Part shown: piece after piece, positions 8,746 to 17,218 of the stretch
Position numbering within the stretch: position 1 is the first letter of the stretch
Layout: every line of letters starts with the position of its first letter
Assembly (NCBI GenBank): GCA_012960225.1
Contig: DUBS01000015.1
Span: forward strand, 17,688-81,687
Length of the DNA: 64,000 nucleotides
From: Gemmatimonadota bacterium
GTDB taxonomy: Bacteria; Gemmatimonadota; Gemmatimonadetes; Longimicrobiales; Gaopeijiaceae
Reading direction: 5' to 3'
Position numbers and translations under genes: made by a program
The notes under the pieces: generated by a model
The model's input: only the letters and a program-made list of their open reading frames with translations
The model's database searches: none
What the model was told of the DNA's origin: nothing

Positions 8746-9135
8746 CTATACGACTAGCCGAGCAATGCACTCGATTTCAACATCGCAGAACTTAGGCAGG
8801 GCAGCTGCCTGTACTGCTGCACGCGCAGGTCGATGTTCACCGAAGTGCTGTTCATACACTTTGTTCATCGCCGCGAAATCATTCATGTCAGCCAAGAATA
8901 CCGTGGTTTTGACAACATGTTGAAGTGAGGATCCCGCTGCCTGCAGTACCTCGGAAAGATTGCTCAAGGCTTGATCTGTCTGTTCGTCTATAGTTCCCCC
9001 AACGAGTTCCGCAGTGTCTGGATCAAGTGGTATCTGGCCCGAGCAAAAGACCCACCCGTCCACTACGATCGCTTGTGAGTATGGGCCGATCGCTGCAGGC
9101 GCGTGATCGGTATGGATTCGTACCAAGTCGCTCAT
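8746..9135 (-). CDS. ridA: RidA family enamine/imine deaminase
   Basis: The 129-residue protein shows the YjgF/YER057c/UK114 fold signature: PAAIGPYSQAIVVDGWVF near the N-terminus, the conserved Arg in RPARAAVQAAALP (about residue 105), and IECIA at the end. Length is typical. RidA hydrolyses reactive 2-aminoacrylate and related imines released by PLP dehydratases, protecting other PLP enzymes. It lies 46 bases after a PLP enzyme of the D-serine dehydratase/D-threonine aldolase fold on the same strand, which gives a direct source of such an intermediate. The link between the two is inference from family knowledge and order. Confidence 0.9.
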   Translation of the reverse strand: MSDLVRIHTDHAPAAIGPYSQAIVVDGWVFCSGQIPLDPDTAELVGGTIDEQTDQALSNLSEVLQAAGSSLQHVVKTTVFLADMNDFAAMNKVYEQHFGEHRPARAAVQAAALPKFCDVEIECIARLVV

Positions 9136-9181
9136 TTATATCTGACTCCTATAAGTGATCTTTGTAGAACATTATCTAATT

Positions 9182-10303
9182 CTAATGTGTGTTAAGGGCA
9201 CTCTCCCCAACCCAGAGGCTGCGTCCCCTCGCTTCAAGGTTCAACATCACATGTCTATCACCATCCTGCGCCAAGAGTGAGTCCTGCAAATTTACTGACA
9301 CGCATACATGATTCGGGATGATGCGCACCTGCTCCCCAATTGTTGGTTCCCAATCAGTTCGTGACAGATCTAGAACTCCATGTTCTTCGTTTAGGGCCTT
9401 TACCGTGACTTCAGGCCGGTCAAACAGTACGCCAAAGTCACCTTCGGCTGATCTGGCTTCCTTGGAGAGCGCTTTCGAACCTGCATCGACAACCGCGCCA
9501 CCATGGACGGCAGTGCTCACTACAGTCGTTAAAACCGTATAAGCCAAGTCGTCGTGCGAGGCGACACCCACCTTGAGCGCCTCCAAGTCAAAAAAGATGG
9601 ACGACCCAGACCGGATTTCAGTAATCCCTCCATAATTATGACTCCGCCAGAGCGTGGGCGTTGAGCCTCCGCTGACGATCTCCGGTACCAAACCAGCAGC
9701 GCTCAGAGCGATGGTCATCTCTTCAACCAAAGTAGACACCTCTCGCACATGAGCATCTTGCTCGACCTCAGCCATTCTGATCTGTCCTGGATAGAACATA
9801 AGCCCCCGGAAATCTACGCCATCCAACTGCTGAGCCAGTCTTGCTAGCTGCACGACCTCTTCAACGCTTTGGACTCCCACACGTCCTAGGCCAACATCAC
9901 GTTCTATGAGGATCCCGACTCGGCGGCCTGCAGAAGTGGAGGCAGCAGCCAGTGGTTCGAGAACCTGAGCTGAGTCAAGTGCGACCTTCAAATCGAGTTC
10001 GCGAGGGAGTTGGGTCAGTCGCTTGAGCTTGAGGGAGCCAACCGGTGGGTACGCGAGTAGCAGGTCTTGAGTGACCGTCGACATGACTTCCGCCTCCCGA
10101 AGGGTAGCCACAGTGATCCCAGTGGCTCCCGCATCAATTTGGAGGCGAGCAATTTCCCTGGATTTATGAGTCTTTATGTGCGGGCGCCACTTAAGGCCAT
10201 GCTCCTCCGCATAGGAGGCGATTTTCTTGGCGTTTGACCGAACCCTCTGGAGGTCTACACATCCTATTGGAGTTTCGACTGCAGCTGGATCGACTACGCT
10301 CAA
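9182..10303 (-). CDS. D-serine dehydratase / D-threonine aldolase-fold PLP enzyme
   Basis: The 373-residue protein has an alanine-racemase-type N-terminal TIM barrel, with the PLP lysine in RPHIKTHKS (about residues 40-48), and a C-terminal beta domain. Near the C-terminus the sequence IIPNHVC gives an HxC pair. In eukaryotic Dsd1-type D-serine dehydratases His and Cys bind zinc, whereas D-threonine aldolases use HxD for manganese, so the residues favour a dehydratase, by analogy. The likely reaction is D-serine to pyruvate and ammonia through 2-aminoacrylate. The gene begins at TTG 10303, where TTGA overlaps the stop of the thioredoxin-like gene, with GAGGA upstream. The ridA gene follows. 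The substrate remains inferred. Confidence 0.75.
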   Translation of the reverse strand: MSVVDPAAVETPIGCVDLQRVRSNAKKIASYAEEHGLKWRPHIKTHKSREIARLQIDAGATGITVATLREAEVMSTVTQDLLLAYPPVGSLKLKRLTQLPRELDLKVALDSAQVLEPLAAASTSAGRRVGILIERDVGLGRVGVQSVEEVVQLARLAQQLDGVDFRGLMFYPGQIRMAEVEQDAHVREVSTLVEEMTIALSAAGLVPEIVSGGSTPTLWRSHNYGGITEIRSGSSIFFDLEALKVGVASHDDLAYTVLTTVVSTAVHGGAVVDAGSKALSKEARSAEGDFGVLFDRPEVTVKALNEEHGVLDLSRTDWEPTIGEQVRIIPNHVCVSVNLQDSLLAQDGDRHVMLNLEARGRSLWVGESALNTH

Positions 10304-10809
10304 CCTAGGGCGTCCTCAAGCTTAGATAAGAACTCCTGGTCAGTTTCTCCAACTGGGCCATAGCGCATCCAGCGGAGTACTCCGTCTCGATCGATAAGGA
10401 ACGTAGCCGGAAGACCCAAGACCCGATAAAGCTCCATTGCCCTATTTTCGGGGTCATGGAGGATCGTATAGGTGACCCCATAGTCTTCAACGAACCTCTC
10501 AACCTGCTCCGTTGCCGCACCGGTATCCAAGGAAACTCCCACGAGATGGAGGCCATCTTCCTGATGTTCCTCAAATAATTCTTGGAGAAAAGGAGTTTCT
10601 TTTCGACAAGGCGCACACCAGGTAGCCCAAAGATTGAGAAGGACGACTTCACCTCGAAGAGATGACAAGGATACGCTGTCACCTTCAAGTGTCGCCGCTG
10701 TATATCCTGGAATGGGAGCACCGAGTTGTGGCGGACCCGTCGTGTCATCAACTGCACAAGCTGATATTGCGACTACGAGAAACGCTCCACTCACCCACTT
10801 GGTTTTCAT
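10300..10809 (-). CDS. TlpA/ResA-like thioredoxin-fold lipoprotein
   Basis: The 169-residue product is read from ATG 10809, which has GGAGGA just upstream and overlaps the previous gene's stop (ATGATGA). A longer frame reaches 10872 but would lack a signal peptide. The signal sequence ends in the lipobox AISAC (Cys18). The thioredoxin domain has WCAPC at residues 64-68 (Cys65 and Cys68), the cis-Pro motif GLPATFLID, and the TlpA-type insertion. Such proteins reduce disulfides outside the cytoplasm, for cytochrome c maturation or for loading metal centres. Its partner may be the Cys-rich lipoprotein encoded directly upstream, which is inference. Confidence 0.85.
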   Translation of the reverse strand: MKTKWVSGAFLVVAISACAVDDTTGPPQLGAPIPGYTAATLEGDSVSLSSLRGEVVLLNLWATWCAPCRKETPFLQELFEEHQEDGLHLVGVSLDTGAATEQVERFVEDYGVTYTILHDPENRAMELYRVLGLPATFLIDRDGVLRWMRYGPVGETDQEFLSKLEDALG

Positions 10810-12038
10810 CATTCCTCCAAATAAATCCGTGTAATGCGCACTTGGGCAGGTGACATCGAGACATCGGTCCAAGCCATCACCAAACTTCCATCGGGACTTT
10901 GTGCTAATCTGGGGAACCCACTTGCACGGGCAGAAGAGGACGAGGTGAGTGTAACAGCTTCGCTAATAGTTCCATCTGACCGAACCCTGCGCATTCGCAC
11001 TTCAGCATTCTCTCCACCAGTTCTCTCCAGCCAGGTCACAAGGAAATCCCCATTAGACAGTCCGAGTACATCGACTCGGCCTGCAGGGTTCCCGTCATCC
11101 AACTGAACTGGTTCCTCAAAGTTCAGACCATCTGCGTTCGCTAATGCAACCTTCACTCGCGGAACGTCCGCAGCCCCAGTAAACCAAGCCACCGCGAGTT
11201 GGTCTCCTGCCATCGCGACCGCAGGTCCATTTACAGGACAACCACCGATCTCCCAGCCGTCCTGGTGGACAGAAATCCCTTCTGTCCAAGCACCATCCAA
11301 GAATCGTGTGACATAGATGTCTCGAATCTCCTCATCAGTGCGATCCCTGTATACGACCACAGGTCCTGACGGAGTGACCACCGCATCCGTTTGACAGCAA
11401 TCGCAAACTCGAGCGTCAAGAAGTGTTTCAGGACCAGGTTCGCCCCCAACTTGAATCTGTCGAAAGCGAAGGGTCATCTCACGTGGAGCCGGCTCCCCAT
11501 CCGTTCCCGAAACGAATTTCCGCCCATCGAGCCAAACGACCCCAATTCCAGAACCGGATTCCATCATACTGACGAACCCGTGTTCTGTCGGAGTACCATC
11601 CTCATGCGGAGTCCACGGCTCTGACCACGTTCTACCTCCGTCACCAGACTCAGCAATTCGCACTCCGTAGTCGTAGCCCTCCTCGGATCCACGTTGTAAC
11701 CAGTGCGCCCATAGGCTACCCTGGGGACCCGGCAGAACTGACGGAAAGTCAGCCCAGTTTACAAAGAAATCATCACCGGAAGCGACTACACCTGGCTTAT
11801 TCCACTCACCATCTTGAAGCATTGAGAAGCGCAACTCATACATCGACGGGGCTACCTCTTCTAGCCAACTCAGGTAGACCCCGTCCTCAGAAGAGGACAG
11901 GAATGGCTCTCCACTTGGACTAGAAGCGGGAGAGAGCATTTCCTCCAGAGAGACAGACAGCACCGGCTTGCCAGCATCCTGGCAAGCAAAGACAACTAGG
12001 ATCAGGGCCGATCCTAGCAGGGATAGTCGTTTGTTCAT
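10809..12038 (-). CDS. Asp-box (BNR/sialidase-like propeller) lipoprotein with CxCC cluster
   Basis: The 409-residue product from ATG 12038 has a signal peptide with a lipobox ending at Cys19 (LVVFAC). A longer frame from 12092 lacks one at its N-terminus. The Asp-box SGDGGRTWSEP (about residues 131-141) and repeated W/V-rich strands suggest a sialidase-type six-bladed propeller. The catalytic Arg triad of true sialidases is not evident. A CDCC cluster (Cys212, Cys214, Cys215) and GGCPVNGP (Cys267) are the only mature cysteines that stand out. It overlaps a TlpA-like thioredoxin gene, so disulfide or metal handling at these cysteines is a plausible guess. The enzyme activity, if any, is unknown. 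Confidence 0.6.
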   Translation of the reverse strand: MNKRLSLLGSALILVVFACQDAGKPVLSVSLEEMLSPASSPSGEPFLSSSEDGVYLSWLEEVAPSMYELRFSMLQDGEWNKPGVVASGDDFFVNWADFPSVLPGPQGSLWAHWLQRGSEEGYDYGVRIAESGDGGRTWSEPWTPHEDGTPTEHGFVSMMESGSGIGVVWLDGRKFVSGTDGEPAPREMTLRFRQIQVGGEPGPETLLDARVCDCCQTDAVVTPSGPVVVYRDRTDEEIRDIYVTRFLDGAWTEGISVHQDGWEIGGCPVNGPAVAMAGDQLAVAWFTGAADVPRVKVALANADGLNFEEPVQLDDGNPAGRVDVLGLSNGDFLVTWLERTGGENAEVRMRRVRSDGTISEAVTLTSSSSARASGFPRLAQSPDGSLVMAWTDVSMSPAQVRITRIYLEE

Positions 12039-12231
12039 TGGAGTGCTCACCACTTGAGAAGTACCGGATCCGTGACCACATAGCAGTGGCAAAGATCTTG
12101 TCTTGCTTTTCAGCTTGAGAACCTAAAGAATCTCGGTGGTGAACATCCAGCCAGTCAACGCATGACGAGTTGGTTGTCCGTGGCCGAAGGTTCTGGTGAA
12201 CACTTCTCTAATCATCTAACGAACCTTTAAT

Positions 12232-12240
12232 TGGTATACT
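12232..12240 (+). promoter_or_regulatory. Candidate extended -10 promoter element
   Basis: The sequence TGGTATACT fits an extended -10 box (TG, one base, then TATACT). It lies about 60 bases before the likely start of the peptidase-propeller-barrel gene, in the spacer between divergent genes. No clear -35 box is seen 17 bases upstream, which is acceptable for extended -10 promoters. This is a pattern match only. Confidence 0.35.
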
Positions 12241-12300
12241 CGGTATGTGAGAGGGCAGCGAACGCACTCGTCCTAGTTGGTAGACTGGGTAGCACCTCAG

Positions 12301-15300
12301 ATGAGGCGGTATATGTTGGGAAAGATGCTCCTATCTAAAATGGCGTTTGAGCGCACCAGAGTAATATGGACACTCGGGCTGGCGACCTTGGTTCTTGCAA
12401 TCATTCCGCCAACGGCTTCAGCACAATACTTCGGTCGTAACAAGGTGCAGTTTGACGATTTCGATTTCGAGATCCTACGCACAGATCATTTCGACATTCA
12501 CTACTATCCAGAAGAAACTGAAGCCGTCCTAGATGCCGCAAGAATGGGCGAGCGTTGGTACGAGAGGTTTGCCAGGACCTTCCAGCATGAATTTGAGCGC
12601 ACCAAACCAATCATCCTATACGCTGACCATCCTGATTTCCAGCAAACAAATACACTTTCGGGGTTCATAGGAGAGGGCACCGGTGGTGTAACTGAATCGC
12701 TCAAGAACCGAGTAATCATGCCACTAGCAGGGTCTTATTGGGATACAGACCATGTCCTTGGTCATGAGTTGGTCCACGCATTCCAGTATAACATCGCGCA
12801 ATCGAGGCGTGGCGGCGGCTTGCAAGGGCTATCCACTCTGCCTCTTTGGTTGATTGAAGGGATGGCCGAGTACCTCTCAGTAGGGCGGGATGATCCACTA
12901 ACCGCGATGTGGATTCGTGATGCGATTCGACGTGATGATCTGCCGACGATTGAGCAGATGACACGTGAATCAAGGTTCTTCCCGTATCGATTTGGTCAGG
13001 CCCTGTGGGCTTATATCGGTGGCATGTACGGGGATGACACGGTGATCTCGATATACCGACGCGCCTTACAGGCTGGCTTCGAAGGGGCAATCGAAGACGT
13101 GCTCGGGCTGTCAACAGATACACTTTCGGTAAGATGGAAGGAGAAGGTAGGGGAAGAATATTTCCCGATTATGGAAGGCCGCAGCGCTCCTTTAGATCAA
13201 GGAAACTTGCTTCTTGCTCCAAGCACAGGCGCAGGAAGCGTCAACATCCAACCCTCGATAAGTCCAGATGGCCACTATGTAGCTTTCCTTTCCGAAAAAG
13301 ACATTTTTTCGGTTGACCTCTACATGGCTGATACCAGAACTGGTGAGATCATCAGAAAACTCGCTAGCGCAGAATCGGATCCTCATGTCGAGGCATTACG
13401 CTATATCGATTCGTCTGGGACGTGGTCACCAGATTCCGAACAATTTGCATATGTCGTATCCGCAGGTGGCAATAACGAGATAGCTATAGCGGCAACCCGA
13501 AACGGTGTCGTACAACGTCGGATCAAGTTTGAGGAAAGCATCGGTGCGGTAAGTAATCCTGCCTGGTCACCGGATGGGCGCTACATAGCATTCTCGGGAG
13601 CAGTCGGAGGTGTCACCGATCTTTTTCTTTACGATCTAGAGACTAGTGAGACCATTCAGCTCACCCAAGACAAGTACGCCGACCTGCAACCTTCGTGGTC
13701 ACCCGATGGACGTACTCTCGCCTTTACGAGCGACAGAGGTGCGGCCACAAATTTCGAGCTGCTCACATACAACAGTTTCCAACTCGCGATGATCGAGGTA
13801 GCGACAGGTGAGGTGAGGACAATCCCCGTATTTGGGAATGTGAAGCATATCAACCCGCAATTCGGAGATGACGGTGAAAGCCTCTACTTCATCTCTGACC
13901 AAGATGGCTTTAGTGACGTCTATAAGTTGAGCCTTGAGGACGGCCGCATAAGCAGGGTAACCAACCTAGCAACAGGGGTGAGCGGACATACGTATCTGGC
14001 ACCCGCAATGAGTGTAGCCCCAGCAAGCGACCTGATCGCATATACAGTTTTTGACGAACTCGAATTCCATGTCTATACGAAGGAATTGGATGAGGAGTTC
14101 CCTGAAATTTTGGTCGCCGAAAATGCCGAAGATCAACTAGGTCGTAAGCTACCCCCAACGATGCCAGACCGCTTCAGCCGTATCGCGACATACCTGGCTG
14201 ATGCAGAGACCGGGCTGCTGCCGTCCGATACATGGCCAACCTCAGCGGTCGAACAATATGAGTTGAGCAACGAGTCTGGCCTTACACTCGATTTCGTTGG
14301 CCAACCCACTATCGGTGTTGGAACTGACAACTTCGGCAACTACGTGGGTGGAGGTGCCTCAGCATATTTCAGTGATATGCTAGGAGACAGAGTCCTCGGA
14401 GCTGCTCTCATGGCGCAGGGCACCTTTAAGGACATTGGTGGAGAAGTATTCTATACAGACTTGAGTAACAGGTGGAACTGGGGTGTGGGCGCTGGAAGGA
14501 TCCCCTATCAAATGGGCTACTACAGTTTCGGATCTGATGATAAGGGCGATTACTACGGCTTAAACCGCTTCCGGATTTTCACCACTTCTGTGAGTGGCCA
14601 ACTCGCGTATCCGTTTTCCTCCTCCCAACGCTTCGAAGTCTCTTTGGGTGCCGTCCGCTATAGTTATGACATAGAGCTGGAGAAGTACTATACCAACGCT
14701 TTCGGTCAGATTACCGGGTGGGAACGAGAGAGCCTCGATGCTATGACACCTACCCCACTGAATATGGCTCAAGCGTCAGTGGCACTTGTAGGTGACAACT
14801 CCATCTTCGGATTTGTGTCACCAGTTCGTGGGGGTCGGTACCGCTTCTCGATTGAGCAAACTCAAGGTACCGCAAGCTTCACAACCGTAGTAGCTGATTG
14901 GCGACGCTACTTCGCCCCAACCAAGAACCTCACCGTTGGAGTCCGGACAGTGCACTACGGTCGATATGGCCTCTCGCCTGAAGAGAGCACTTCTGACGGC
15001 TTCGGTATGCTTCGGCCTTTATTCCTTGGCTACGAAACATTTATCCGTGGCTACGCCTACGAGAGTTTCAGCGCAAGCGAATGTACTCCCCCAGGTTCAG
15101 ATCCTGGTGGCTCCTGTATGGCATTCAACCGCCTCCAGGGCCAACAGCTCGCAGTTGCAAACATTGAGCTCAGAATACCGCTGGTCGGCGTCGAGCAGTA
15201 CGGTTTAATCAATTTCCAGTTTGTGCCTGTCGAGCTCGTGGCATTCGCGGATGCCGGCCTCGCCTGGGACTCGGATAACCCACCGGTACTCGCATTCAGC

Positions 15301-15456
15301 CGTTCCGGATACGAGCGTGTGCCAGTCTTCTCAACGGGAATTTCCGCGAGGTTTAACGTGCTGGGCTTTCTGATACTCGAGGCATATTACGCTTACCCTT
15401 GGCAGCGCCCCCAAAAGAGCTGGCACTGGGGCTTCAATATAGCGCCGGGCTGGTAG
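12301..15456 (+). CDS. Gluzincin peptidase-like / PD40 propeller / outer-membrane barrel protein
   Basis: The product is about 1051 residues from ATG 12301; ATGs at 12313, 12325 and 12340 are alternatives before the same signal peptide (ends PPTASAQ). The N-terminal domain has HELVHAFQ (about residues 155-162) and a downstream EGMAEY, the HExxH...E set of a gluzincin zinc peptidase of the peptidase MA type. Next come TolB-like PD40 repeats with phrases such as WSPDGRYIAF and WSPDGRTLAF (about 330-580). The C-terminal 400 residues resemble a BamA/Omp85-type surface antigen barrel, including GYETFIRGYAYE, and end in Trp. It is probably an outer-membrane protein with a zinc site on the periplasmic side. 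Substrate and direction of action are unknown. Confidence 0.75.
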   Translation: MRRYMLGKMLLSKMAFERTRVIWTLGLATLVLAIIPPTASAQYFGRNKVQFDDFDFEILRTDHFDIHYYPEETEAVLDAARMGERWYERFARTFQHEFERTKPIILYADHPDFQQTNTLSGFIGEGTGGVTESLKNRVIMPLAGSYWDTDHVLGHELVHAFQYNIAQSRRGGGLQGLSTLPLWLIEGMAEYLSVGRDDPLTAMWIRDAIRRDDLPTIEQMTRESRFFPYRFGQALWAYIGGMYGDDTVISIYRRALQAGFEGAIEDVLGLSTDTLSVRWKEKVGEEYFPIMEGRSAPLDQGNLLLAPSTGAGSVNIQPSISPDGHYVAFLSEKDIFSVDLYMADTRTGEIIRKLASAESDPHVEALRYIDSSGTWSPDSEQFAYVVSAGGNNEIAIAATRNGVVQRRIKFEESIGAVSNPAWSPDGRYIAFSGAVGGVTDLFLYDLETSETIQLTQDKYADLQPSWSPDGRTLAFTSDRGAATNFELLTYNSFQLAMIEVATGEVRTIPVFGNVKHINPQFGDDGESLYFISDQDGFSDVYKLSLEDGRISRVTNLATGVSGHTYLAPAMSVAPASDLIAYTVFDELEFHVYTKELDEEFPEILVAENAEDQLGRKLPPTMPDRFSRIATYLADAETGLLPSDTWPTSAVEQYELSNESGLTLDFVGQPTIGVGTDNFGNYVGGGASAYFSDMLGDRVLGAALMAQGTFKDIGGEVFYTDLSNRWNWGVGAGRIPYQMGYYSFGSDDKGDYYGLNRFRIFTTSVSGQLAYPFSSSQRFEVSLGAVRYSYDIELEKYYTNAFGQITGWERESLDAMTPTPLNMAQASVALVGDNSIFGFVSPVRGGRYRFSIEQTQGTASFTTVVADWRRYFAPTKNLTVGVRTVHYGRYGLSPEESTSDGFGMLRPLFLGYETFIRGYAYESFSASECTPPGSDPGGSCMAFNRLQGQQLAVANIELRIPLVGVEQYGLINFQFVPVELVAFADAGLAWDSDNPPVLAFSRSGYERVPVFSTGISARFNVLGFLILEAYYAYPWQRPQKSWHWGFNIAPGW

Positions 15457-15476
15457 TAGTCCCTTCGAGTCGTCCG

Positions 15477-16439
15477 CTAGAAGATGGACAGATTGATATA
15501 CTTCGAAGGGTTCTCTTGAAGATCCGCTAGAAATGCTGTTATGCCCTCGGCCGCGCTAGTGAGGCTGTTGTAGAGCTGGTCATCTTGAACAAGTCGTCCG
15601 AGAGTCCCCTCACCCCTCTCGATCCGACTTAGGATCGAACGCAGTGATTCAGCTGCATTGTCTAGATTCTCACCAGTGTTCGTGAGCATAGCCATCGCTG
15701 AATCTGCCCTGGCGACAGCACGGGCGAGTTCAGGTCCACTCGTAGCATCCTCCAGCCCCTCCGCTGAGCGATTTAGACTTTCAGTGAGTGATCCGAGTGC
15801 CTCGCGCTGCTCGCGGACACCATCCCCAAACTCAGTGAGCAAAACCTCAAGTTCATGGGCACTGCCCTGGACTGCATCAATCGTCTCGGCGCTGAGAAGG
15901 GTCTCAATCTGGGTCATTACATCTCCGGCTTGGCCGGAAAGTTCTCCCGCAGAATCCAGAAGATCTACCACCTGCATATTTGCGCTTTGAACTGTATCCC
16001 AAGCTTCGTAATATTCGGTTGCTCCGCTGGGATCAATGAGAAGCGTACGCCCACCAAACAGGCCAGCGCTACCGAGCCTCGCAAGTGAGCCGACTGGGAT
16101 CTCCCACTCACCCTCAATCTCTACGGTGATCGTGACTCTCTCACCTCGTATTAGTTCGAAGTCGTGGACACGGCCGATGATAATGCCCTTCATGGAAACT
16201 GGGTCACCACCACGGACGCCACCCGCGTCTTCCATCGTAGTCACGAGCATGTACCGCCCTCGGAAGGTCGCAGGATCCGTCATCCAATAGAGGACTGTGA
16301 CAAAGGACAATAGGCCCACAATCACGAATAGGCCTAGGCGTGCCTGTCTCCCGGTCGCTCTTCGGGGAACAGCCGCCAGTAGCTCTGCATCAGTGGGAGT
16401 ATCCCGCCCCAATCCCACGTTCTTCTTAGACTCAGACAT
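15477..16439 (-). CDS. mlaD: MCE-domain substrate-binding protein (MlaD family)
   Basis: The 320-residue protein has one N-terminal membrane helix (LGLFVIVGLLSFVTVLYWM, about residues 35-53). The MCE domain follows (about 60-140), recognisable by GGVRGGDPVSMKGIIIGRV and the glycine-rich GSAGLFGGRTL. A long helical tail with coiled-coil character (about 160-310) comes last. Ring-forming MCE proteins carry phospholipid between the outer and inner membranes together with the MlaE permease and MlaF ATPase. The gene is the last of the mlaE-mlaF-mlaD set and overlaps mlaF by eight bases. MlaB, MlaC and MlaA partners are not in the window. Confidence 0.88.
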   Translation of the reverse strand: MSESKKNVGLGRDTPTDAELLAAVPRRATGRQARLGLFVIVGLLSFVTVLYWMTDPATFRGRYMLVTTMEDAGGVRGGDPVSMKGIIIGRVHDFELIRGERVTITVEIEGEWEIPVGSLARLGSAGLFGGRTLLIDPSGATEYYEAWDTVQSANMQVVDLLDSAGELSGQAGDVMTQIETLLSAETIDAVQGSAHELEVLLTEFGDGVREQREALGSLTESLNRSAEGLEDATSGPELARAVARADSAMAMLTNTGENLDNAAESLRSILSRIERGEGTLGRLVQDDQLYNSLTSAAEGITAFLADLQENPSKYINLSIF

Positions 16440-17205
16440 AGGTATCAGTAACCATATCTAAAGCAGCCTCCGCTGCTGCACGATCTACGAATGCCTGGAC
16501 CACCGGGTCCGGGCAAGCCCTAAACTCGAGGGGAGTCCCACAAAACCTAAGAATTCCCCCATCCAACATCGCCACTCGATCGCAAATATCCAGACCACCC
16601 TCCACATCGTGGGTCACAAGTAGTGACGTTACCTCTAGCTCCTTAGACAATCTCTTGATGAGTCGCTCGACTGCTGCAGTGTTCACTGGATCAAGGCCGG
16701 TGGTGGGCTCATCCCACAAGAGGATCTTTGGACCACCAACAATCGCTCTCGCGATCCCTACTCTTTTTTTCATTCCGCCCGAGAGTTCCGAAGGGATCTT
16801 CGAGAGCACTTCGGCCGGTTCCAAATTGACAGTCTCTAGCGCTTCCCAAACTCGGCGAGCCCTTTCCGTAGTTGAAAGTCTCTGCAAAGTTTCCTCGGGG
16901 AGACCCATCGCTACGTTGTCTAGTACTGTGAGCGAGTCAAATAGAGCCGAGTGCTGGAATACGTATCCAACCTTGCTGCGCAGTTTCAACAGGGCAGCTG
17001 GATCACTCTCGTAGACCGAAAGGCCATCAACCTCGACATCTCCTCGGTCTGGAACTATCAACCCAATTGTAGTCTTCAGGAGTACGCTTTTCCCGGTGCC
17101 TGAAGGCCCAAAAAGCGCAAACATCTCCCCTGTCTCAACCATCATATCCACACCGGAGAGTACCGGTGCATCAAATGATTTATGGATATCTCGATACGTG
17201 ATCAC
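16432..17205 (-). CDS. mlaF: ABC transporter ATPase, MlaF family
   Basis: The 257-residue ATPase is read from GTG 17205, where AGGA lies about 11 bases upstream and the sequence begins with the usual core ITYRDIHKSFD. The frame stays open to ATG 17250, which would overlap mlaE by 32 bases. Motifs in order are Walker A GPSGTGKS (about 32-39), signature LSGGMKKRV (about 137) and Walker B ILLWDEPTTGLDP (about 156). LSGGMKKRV is typical of the Mla/MCE-associated ATPases. It hydrolyses ATP on the cytoplasmic side to drive lipid movement by MlaE and MlaD, its immediate neighbours. Confidence 0.92.
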   Translation of the reverse strand: MITYRDIHKSFDAPVLSGVDMMVETGEMFALFGPSGTGKSVLLKTTIGLIVPDRGDVEVDGLSVYESDPAALLKLRSKVGYVFQHSALFDSLTVLDNVAMGLPEETLQRLSTTERARRVWEALETVNLEPAEVLSKIPSELSGGMKKRVGIARAIVGGPKILLWDEPTTGLDPVNTAAVERLIKRLSKELEVTSLLVTHDVEGGLDICDRVAMLDGGILRFCGTPLEFRACPDPVVQAFVDRAAAEAALDMVTDTYV

Positions 17206-17218
17206 AGTCTTGGTATTC

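Noticed and set aside
10809..12038. True sialidase
   Set aside because: An Asp-box is present but the arginine triad and FRIP motif of active sialidases are not visible.
15461..15510. CCCTTCGA/TCGAAGGG inverted repeat between the barrel gene and mlaD
   Set aside because: Only 8 pairs around a 34-base loop with no U tract, and it runs into the mlaD coding end; too weak to call a terminator.
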